Origin: Pleurodeles waltl
Lineage: Eukaryota > Chordata > Amphibia > Caudata > Salamandridae
NCBI RefSeq assembly: GCF_031143425.1
Contig: NC_090451.1
Coordinates: 663,738,575 to 663,802,574 of the forward strand
Direction of reading: 5' to 3'
DNA: 64,000 bases
Shown here: positions 57,575-64,000 of the stretch, in pieces
Layout: each line of letters begins with the position of its first letter
Numbering within the stretch: position 1 is the stretch's first letter
Position numbers and translations under genes: made by a program
The notes under the pieces: model-generated
Databases searched by the model: none
The model's input: only the letters and a program-made list of their open reading frames with translations
What the model was told of the DNA's origin: nothing

Positions 57575-57708
57575 TTAGTGAGCACGTGCGTGAGGTTGTG
57601 CGTTGCTCGGCAACCAGCCCGGGGACTAGGTTTTCCGGGGAAACACACTTCCTGAACTGGACTTTCTTTAGGCGCTTGGGAGAATGACCCCAGGTTTCTT
57701 CTTTACAG
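57575..57708 (+). promoter_or_regulatory. RUSC1: Promoter-like segment just upstream of exon 4, with X-box
   Basis: A short CpG-richer stretch contains the E-box CACGTG (about 57,583), the symmetric RFX-type X-box GTTGCTCGGCAAC (57,602-57,614) and an ETS-like TTTCCGGGG (about 57,632). Its 3' end is the exon 4 acceptor (TTTCTTCTTTACAG at 57,695-57,708). It lies about 145 bp upstream of the NESCA ATG. It may be an intronic enhancer, a second internal promoter or chance; sequence cannot decide. Confidence 0.4.
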
Positions 57709-57807
57709 GTAGGCCGTGTCGTTGCATCCTCTGTTACACCAGCGTGGGACCAGTGTGGATGGCTGCGGGCAGTGGCAGCTGCGCCCACCACCAGGAGCAG
57801 AAGAAAG
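57709..57807 (+). CDS. RUSC1: RUSC1 exon 4: carries the NESCA start codon
   Basis: This is a 99-bp exon between a good acceptor (TTCTTTACAG) and donor AAAG|GTAAAG (GT at 57,808). In phase 1 from exon 3 it is open. The last 16 codons, from ATG at 57,759, read MAAGSGSCAHHQEQKK and leave one base G for a following glycine. From memory, human NESCA starts with a Met-Ala, Ser/Gly-rich stretch ending in EQKKG, directly before the RUN domain. Length, composition and the EQKK end match, so this exon both continues the long protein and starts the short one. The preceding 17 codons (RPCRCILCYT...) are Cys-rich and would be 5' UTR in the short form. The RUN domain must begin in the next exon, outside the window. 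Confidence 0.85.
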
Positions 57808-58159
57808 GTAAAGGGCCAATGGCCCCTCAAACCCCAAAATGGCCACAGAGTGTTAGAAAGGGAGAGTGCGGGCTCCAGTAAGGAGTGGCCGTGAACTCTA
57901 CCATGGTAGGCTATGATGAGAAAAGGGACAACGTGATGGGCATGAATTCAGCCACTGACTCTTGATCAGATTTTGGGGGTAAATTTCCTGGCATTTGTGG
58001 GACTTTAAAGTTCTCTGAGAGGCCTAAATGTTGAGTGGTCAGGACTTTCAAGTTCTTTTTAGAAGCCTAAATGTTGAATAGCCAGGATTTTTTAAGTTCC
58101 AGAAGCCTAAATGTTGAAAGGTCAGGTCCTCGGGCTCCATTTATTACTATTTATTGCAA
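57808..58159. other. Start of intron 4 with three short direct repeats
   Basis: GCCTAAATGTTGA occurs at 58,022, 58,065 and 58,105 within roughly 40-bp units that also contain GTCAGGACTTT and AAGTTC. The rest is non-coding. Confidence 0.6.
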
Positions 58160-59235
58160 TACCCTTTTTAACACCATCATCTTAGAGGCACAAAAAGCCA
58201 CTAAAGTTCTCAGACTCCTGGTCACTTGAAGACATTTTAGAGCTTTCCATGTACTTGTTCCATGGGGCCACAGGAGACACATGATGTTTTTGCCCCAGCA
58301 AAATCGTATTGTTTCCAAAGTACGTTATTGTTAATCCTGTCTAGTGATGTTTAAGATTTCTTCACAATATAAAAAGCTTAATTTCCAGATCATCAAACAT
58401 ATAAATAGTCGTATTTTATCGGTATTGGTCAATTAAGAAGAGAGTATTTTCAAACCCATTGCATTTTGGAACTTTCCGAGTCTGAATCAGGAGTAACCTC
58501 CCTCAGCACTCTACATATGGGATAAAGTATGACCTTCCTTATATTATAAGGATATTGCAAGACACTGCTAATTGTTGCATCAGAAACTACACTCATTCAT
58601 CACACTGTTTGGCACATTTAGTGGATTCACTTATTTGCATTTTGTGCAGAAAGGAAACCTTTTTGTTGTTGTTTACCCAGCATTAGCAAAGATATATGGA
58701 TTTGTAGATACAACACATGCAAACAACATTTCTGAATTGCCTGTGTTTCTACGCATTGGCACATTAGAGGAAGATCTAGTGGCATCTCCAGTGCTTGTTT
58801 TACTCTTGAGCTTTACTAGTTTTAATCTAAATGGCTTCATAATTCTCAGAAAGTGCTGCTATCACAGTTCTCCGACCACAGTCCACTGGAAGACATTTTG
58901 GAGACAGCCATTTACTTGTTCGATGGGGTTGTAGGACACGCATTATGTTATTGATACCACATATTTGTATGTGTTTCCAAATATATTTATTGGTAATTCT
59001 TTCTAGTGAGGTTTAAAATTTGTTCACACTAGAAAAGCTTTCTTTTTCAAATCAAGTAATATATTCATAGGCATATTTCTTCTGTGGTGATCAAACAAAG
59101 AGAACATTTTTAAACTTGATACATTTAGGGCCATTCAGACCATTCATTAGGAGTAACTTCATTAAACATTTTATATATGGGATAAAGGACTTCCCTGCCA
59201 TACATAATAAGGATAATGTATGTCACTGAGGAGAG
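58160..59235 (+). repeat. Two diverged copies of one repeat, offset 661 bp
   Basis: The segment of about 400 bp at 58,160-58,567 matches 58,820-59,230 almost without net indels. GAAGACATTTT is at 58,228 and 58,889, and AAGGATA(A/T)TG at 58,549 and 59,210. Shared blocks include TACTTGTTC.ATGGGG, TTTCTAGTGA.GTTTAA and ATATGGGATAAAG. The left part of the second copy (58,690-58,815) is also present near 44.7 kb, so this is a dispersed family rather than only a local duplication. The 120-codon frame 58,572-58,934 lies across the join and has no domain. Confidence 0.75.
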
Positions 59236-59744
59236 TGTGACCATATACAGGAACAAGGGCAAAGACTGAGTCCCTTTGCAAGGTTATGGTAATCAAGGTG
59301 ACACGCAGAATCCTTTTAACTTATGGCAAAGTGTATTTTATTAATATATGGTCACACCATTACCCTTCACATGCAAAGCTTGTATCCTTGTTGTCTTCCT
59401 CATTCATATAAAAGGGAGTAACATTCCACAAATGACAACTGGAGCATGATTTTCAGTGCTAATTTTTTTTTAAAAGGAGATAATAATTTGTTGCTAAACA
59501 TATTAGAATCCATTTATTCTAAATCAGATTAAAAAAGGGTTGTAACTCTGAATGAGTAGCAACATGCAGATACATTATTTATTTACTGTAGTGAACCACA
59601 GGCTGCAAAATAAACATGTTGCACTAAATATCTCCCTTCTGCTAAAAACTGCTCATTTTAGGGAAACAGATCCAAAGGAACAAAAAGGAATCTCGTTTTT
59701 GTTGTTAGGTAGAGCATTGCAGCACGCAAGCGTTGCTTTCTGAC
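59236..59744. other. Intron 4, AT-rich, no gene
   Basis: This is stop-rich AT-rich sequence. No repeat or exon is recognised. Confidence 0.45.
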
Positions 59745-60330
59745 GTGTTGGTATGTATTTGGGCTTTTAACCCACCCACCTCTACCACTCGTTCGTGGGC
59801 TTGCCCTTCAAAAATCCTTTGATGACATTGGTAAATGGTTTACCTTTGTCCCTCCTTAGGGGGGTTTTGTTATCGCCTTGGTCATCGCCCCTGTTACATG
59901 GCTAATTGCACTTTTGCCGATAAGTTTGACTGCGAGCAAACTTTTTTTTCCATTTGTGTCTCTCTTCACGCTGATGCTTAGGGCAGCAGTGGCACTATGA
60001 ATCTGCTCGCTTATGCGAAATTGTTTTACTTTTAGTTTTCAATTTATGAGGCAAGAAAGTTAGATAAGGAGTTAACAACACTAATAGCTCTAACTCGAGC
60101 AAATGCGAGACCGGTTGCATTGCAAATGCTTGTTTAAACTGCTGCGGTAGCAATGCTTTGCAACTTGCCTTTCACTATGGCTGTTGGCATCAGGCATTAT
60201 GACATCACAGTTCTACTGTTATAAGTTACTACAATTGAGTAGCTATGTCATTTCATTGACATCACAATCCAGTTCTAATAACGAATGTAGTGACAGGCTT
60301 ATTTATATACAGGGTTTTTTGACGCCCGTG
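59745..60330. repeat. Probable dispersed repeat
   Basis: The blocks TTTTAACCCACCCACCTCTA, CTCGTTCGTGGGCTTGCC, GTTTTGTTATCGCCTTGG and CGATAAGTTTGACTGCGAGC follow one another as in a repeat I remember from newt sequence. Non-coding; a CATTATGACATCACA motif recurs in its second half (about 60,197 and 60,255). Confidence 0.5.
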
Positions 60331-60479
60331 TAGTATAAAGTAATTCTGGAGCAACAGCAGAAGGAAATAATTGTGAGTTAATGATTATATAATAGTATTA
60401 AAAAAACTAAAAGTAAAGCAGTTGTACATGTGTCGTGCATCTGGTCGGTGAACGCCCCCTTTAGGCCATCCTGCATGCC
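60331..60479. other. Intronic spacer
   Basis: This is short non-coding DNA with no feature. Confidence 0.4.
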
Positions 60480-60620
60480 TCGTGAAGGGCCTGATATATG
60501 ACCACATTACATCCATTCTTATTATGGAACTCCTCTGGTTCCACTTGCTGTCCTGCACAATCTTCAAAATAAAGCCTCATCAGCTATCACAACTGGCATT
60601 CCCTCCTACCTGGCCAACAA
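60480..60620 (+). pseudogene. Short LINE C-terminal remnant
   Basis: The translation around 60,497-60,590 reads DHITSIL, LLWFHL and CTIFKIK. This is the decayed counterpart of the DHITP.L..LHWLP...I.FKI block of CR1/L2-like LINEs. It continues into CATTCCCTCCTACCTGGCC, the expected APSYL-type end. Only a few dozen codons remain. Confidence 0.45.
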
Positions 60621-61139
60621 GCTCACCACAGCTAATGGCTATTGGTGTGAAGGTTATTACTGGCAAGGCCACCACCAGAACTATTGATTTTTGTTTTTTT
60701 TGTTTTTTGTAGAAGCGGCTTCCACCTTGAAACACTAGCCACTTCGTGGGGGAAGGCTGTTGCCACAGTGGCAGGTTTTAAACTTGCACAGCTGGCTGCA
60801 TCTTTCCAGGTGGACATGCTACGTGTAGTGCCTGGCTCATATGGCACCTGTCCTGCTAATTTGTATATGAGCACCAGAGCAAATGCCCACCTCTTTTAAA
60901 GTATCAAAATAGATGTTTTATTGTACAAAAGCATAAATAATGCTAAGTATATATTTAACGATGACAATATATGTTCATTCAGAGCATATATAATCTACTT
61001 CATGATCTTCTAGTAATGCACAGCAGTGTCCAAAAAAGAAAGTAGGTGTAGAAATCACTAGAACAACACTGGATCAGAAAATAGACCTTCGTAGTAATAA
61101 CCTTCACAGCATGATCAATATTGAATGCTGCAAAGGTAT
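60621..61139. other. Intron 4, no feature recognised
   Basis: The open frame 60,684-60,899 has no domain. The sequence is otherwise plain and AT-rich. Confidence 0.4.
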
Positions 61140-62345
61140 TAAAGAAGTTATTTACCTATGGTAATGGTCTTTCGGTAGAGACTTTACCTAGCTGAAGATT
61201 CCTCATCTTTTGAATATTCCTCAGGCGTAAGGCTGGGTCCAGAAACTTTTCAGCAGTACGTTTGCGCACCTAATGCTCCACATTGACGCAGTTCTGTTCC
61301 GGAAATGATGTGCAGGGCCTATATAGGTGCCACTCTCACGCGTAAGTTGCTTTTGAGACTGTCTGCTTCCCCATACGAAGAGCCCCAAAAGCAAATTGGT
61401 GGGAAGTGTGCAGATTCCTGGACTTGGGATCTTATTAATGGATAAAGTCCAGTCACAGAATGAAGAGGACGGGAGGGTCAATGAAGAATCTGCAGTTCAG
61501 TACTCTCCACCAGAAAGAGCGTTACCGAAGCTACGTAACTTGTTCTTCTGATAGAGAATCCTAGCTGAAGATTCCTCGCTTTTTCAATAGACACCAAAGC
61601 AATACCCATTCAGAGGTGGGTCTGTGGATGGACTGAAACCAGAGAGCCCTGCAGGACTGAGCAGACTAAGTGCCCCTCTCAGCGAACTTGACTGTCCAAG
61701 CAATAATGATTTGTGAGCGTATTGAGAGATTCATGAGCGAAGCCGAGAAGGGTTGTGCGGTCCCTGTGCAAGTGACCGTGAGTGGCGCAAAGGAGTGGAA
61801 TTCCATTTCTTATGCGTACCTTTGGACTTGGAGCTTCACAGAGATTGACCTCTGGAGCGGCTCCGTCAACAACATGAACGGGCCCCGCGCAGTCTTCTTA
61901 TGGCTGGCGATGTAAAGTTTTGCCTCTGGTTCGCTTGTTGTCTTTGGGTTCATCATACCACAATCACTGCAGGACTTGGAGTAGTGGCTCAACTGCAGGG
62001 ACCACAGGCACACCTGATGGGATCTGCCAGAGACATTTGTTTCCAACAGCCCCTATGGGTCTTGAAACCTGTCGAATCAAGAGGTGAAAATCCCTTGCAC
62101 ATTGCAAGAAAGTTTGTGAAAAAATATTGAGGTAAATATACGAGAGAGACGACAGGACGTTTCTGATCCGCGTCTAGTGGCCAGGAAAGACAGGACCTGA
62201 AATCTGCACATTCTAGTGGTGCCTATATAAGCCCTGCACATCATTACCACAGTGGAAAGGCATCAGTGCAGAGCCACAAGGTGCCACCTTCCACCATGCA
62301 GAGATACTACTGAAAAGTTTCTGGATCCATTCTGATGCTTGGGTA
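61140..62345. mobile_element. Element with inverted terminal repeats, DIRS-like ends
   Basis: The arm at about 61,220-61,345 is repeated in reverse complement at about 62,218-62,343. TCCAGAAACTTTTCAG (61,235) pairs with CTGAAAAGTTTCTGGA (62,311), and AATGATGTGCAGGGC.TATATAGG (61,300) with CCTATATAAGCCCTGCACATCATT (62,230). In addition CTAGCTGAAGATTCCTC is repeated directly at 61,188 and 61,561, and TTACCTATGGTAATG (61,152) is roughly inverse to GTTACCGAAGCTACGTAAC (61,522). About 870 bp of non-coding DNA lie between the arms. Inverted rather than direct terminal repeats suggest a deleted DIRS-type or foldback element. The sequence style is common in newts as I remember it. Confidence 0.65.
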
Positions 62346-63619
62346 AAATTCAAAAGGTATCTGCAGGGAGAAATCTGTTAGAATAAAGGAACAATGAGCA
62401 TGTTTCGGCACATCCACTGGTAGTGATCCTCTTCCTCAGTATGAAAACAATGTTCACGTTTGGTAGTGACCACCATTCACAATATACAAATATATGTAAG
62501 CACATTTGTTCATAGTGTTTTGACTGACATTCTGCAGGTCCTATTGCAACTCGCAACTGCATTGTGTGCAGATATAGTTATACAGCACAAACATAGCTCG
62601 GAAATAGGGAAACAGGTGAGTGTTGACCACAAGGATGAGAGCCCAACATACTGAAAGGCAGCAGATGATTACCTAACAAGTGAGGGGACAGTGTGCCATT
62701 GATGGATGTGTCCTCACATACTTTCTAGATTTCAGTAGGAGGGGGGGCAAGAGTATTTCTGATGCTGACAGGACTTTGTTCCTAACCCTGGGTGCGTACA
62801 CAGAGTTGCCTTCTGGTATTCTCTTTCCTGCTTTTCTGCATTTCCAGTCTGGAGATCTCCTGGCTCCTTTTAGTGGGTTGTCCACCCAAGATAGACAGTT
62901 TTTCGAGCAGTTGTGCTGGGGATGTGCTTTTGAAGGCCTTACCTATGATGCAACTGATACAGGCCTAGAGGCGGAGCCAATGAAGGTCCTTCAGTGTGAG
63001 GGGAATGTAGTTGAATTTCTTTAGGCCTTTTATGCATGTGGAAGTGCAGAGTCCTTTGAGCCTGTTGAGCAGGGCATTGCGTCCATGTATGTGTAACAGG
63101 GCCAAAGCTTGCATGGTTCATCAGAACACGGTTGCAGTCCAGAACTTGCAGGTCAGGTTCAAGTAGGTACCATGTTGCCTTGAGTTCTTTAGTGATGTAT
63201 TCCTTGAAGGGAAAGTGTACCAGGTGTGAATTCAGGTGATTTCGAATTTGCCGGGCCATTGAGGGTCATGTCTGCTGCCCAGTCTTGAAGCAAAGTTTGT
63301 CTGGGATTACTGGAGAACCGGACAACATCTGTCTTTGCTGGTTTACGTTTTAGATACGCCCTCTTATTCAACTTATATTTTATTTACAGACCGATGTGCG
63401 TCCTCAATGTGCAGGGAATTACTTTGCTGCACAGATCCCTGGGGTTCAAACCGCTTGTCCTTCAGCCCTCTGTTTCATGATGTCACAGTATCCCCTTAAT
63501 GAAACTATCGTACCATATCCCTCTGTTATGTATACTCTCACATTCCTGTGTTTTTCTATAGGGAAAGGTCACATTTCATTGTATTGTTGTAGTGGAGTGA
63601 AACTGAGACGAGAAAGGGG
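62346..63619. other. Intron 4, no gene recognised
   Basis: At 62,385-62,445 the minus strand reads TGAGGAAGAGGATC ... CCGAAACATGCTC, a weak relative of the GAAACG-box repeat at 40.2 kb. Frames at 62,680-63,024 and 62,939-63,259 (opposite strands) have no domain. Confidence 0.4.
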
Positions 63620-63765
63620 AGGAGAGTTCACCTATTAGCTTGAGTTGCCGCCCTTGCAAGATGGAGAAGCAGATTCGAATGCCGGCCGCAGCCTAAAGTG
63701 TTGTGTTTCGGGGCAAATCACGTAATCTCCTTGTACCTAAAAAGGTCGATAAACGCATACCATCT
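63620..63765 (+). repeat. MIR/CORE-like tRNA-derived SINE fragment
   Basis: A tRNA-like head (TTAGCTTGAGTTGCCGCCC and a B-box-like AGATTCGAATGCC) is followed by GTGTTTCGGGGCAAATCACG and TAATCTCCTTGTACCTAAA. This corresponds to the conserved GGGCAAGTCACTTAACCTC..TGTGCCTCA part of MIR-type SINEs. Such old SINEs are widespread in tetrapods. Boundaries are approximate. Confidence 0.65.
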
Positions 63766-64000
63766 GATTACTCAATACTATGCCTTATTTAAAGAGTGAA
63801 AAGACCATCCAGTAGCAACCGTCGGTAAAACAGCTGAAGGAGTGAATTCCCCTACTGCAGAAATCTAAGTGTAAACTGTAAAGTGCAATCCTGGCGTGGC
63901 CGATTTTCCATTCCATCGCGCAATATAAAAATAAGAGTAATTAAGTTTGTTAATAACAGCTGTTAACACCCTACCAAATCACAAAATCTATTTCGCCATG
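63766..64000. other. Intron 4, window end
   Basis: This is non-coding AT-rich sequence to the edge. No RUN-domain exon appears here. Confidence 0.5.

Larger units (their letters stand above)
17400..64000 (+). other. RUSC1: RUSC1 gene span inside the window (3' part missing)
   Basis: Proposed structure: exon 1 to 17,536 (non-coding); exon 2 20,306-22,020; exon 3 43,894-44,394; alternative first exon ending 51,896; exon 4 57,709-57,807; the rest outside. Intron lengths are about 2.8, 21.9 and 13.3 kb. Coding exons 2, 3 and 4 join in phase 1 each time and stay open. RUSC1 encodes an adaptor. Its short form NESCA contains the RUN and SH3 domains and is known for roles in TrkA signalling and neurite outgrowth, NEMO/TRAF6 signalling and kinesin-linked vesicle traffic. 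No RUN or SH3 coding sequence was found before 64,000. Confidence 0.75.

Noticed and set aside
57543..57830. Minus-strand 95-codon frame with a convincing signal-peptide-like start (FTFLLLLVVGAAATA)
   Set aside because: It is exactly antisense to RUSC1 exon 4 and its CAGCAG/GGCAGC-rich codons. The hydrophobic run is the complement of the exon and donor region, and no domain follows.

Overview
The window looks like a piece of a very large vertebrate genome, most likely a salamander and probably a newt. The coding capacity is split into small exons separated by introns of 13-22 kb. The introns are packed with tandem arrays and several dispersed repeats that I recognise from memory as abundant in newt DNA. 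The species is an inference; I could run no database search. No bacterial or organellar features are present.

One host gene can be supported: RUSC1 (RUN and SH3 domain containing 1; its short form is NESCA), on the + strand. Evidence, in order: a CpG-rich candidate promoter and non-coding exon 1 (about 17.36-17.78 kb, donor after 17,536); a large first coding exon (20,306-22,020, ATG at 20,355) with the conserved RUSC1 amino-terminal blocks; a 501-bp, phase-compatible exon (43,894-44,394); a second CpG-rich promoter with a consensus splice donor (about 51.59-51.90 kb); and a 99-bp exon (57,709-57,807) whose internal ATG and EQKKG-type end match the start of NESCA. All coding junctions are phase 1, so the chain reads in one frame. 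The RUN and SH3 exons were not found and should lie beyond 64,000. The layout suggests that one upstream promoter makes the long protein and one or two internal promoters make the short one.

Layout: 1-3.5 kb is a frameshifted, internally deleted DIRS-type tyrosine-recombinase retrotransposon ending in an inverted-repeat structure. 7.15-9.74 kb is an intact-ended solo LTR of 2,588 bp with a 5-bp target duplication. 12.36-12.96 kb is a foldback-like element. 13.3-17.3 kb is 4 kb of almost continuous tandem arrays running up to the RUSC1 promoter. 17.4-20.3 kb is exon 1 and intron 1 (poly-C, a 34-bp array and a 32-bp array). 22.0-43.9 kb is intron 2, with LINE remnants, a second LTR-like copy, two related satellites (52 and 65 bp), 38- and 42-bp arrays and a G-rich repeat family. 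44.4-57.7 kb is intron 3, with the internal CpG promoter, a 915-bp element built from consecutive hairpins, and LINE remnants. 57.8-64 kb is intron 4, with a duplicated repeat, an inverted-terminal-repeat element and a MIR-like SINE. Most long open frames elsewhere come from tandem repeats or T/C-rich DNA and are not genes.
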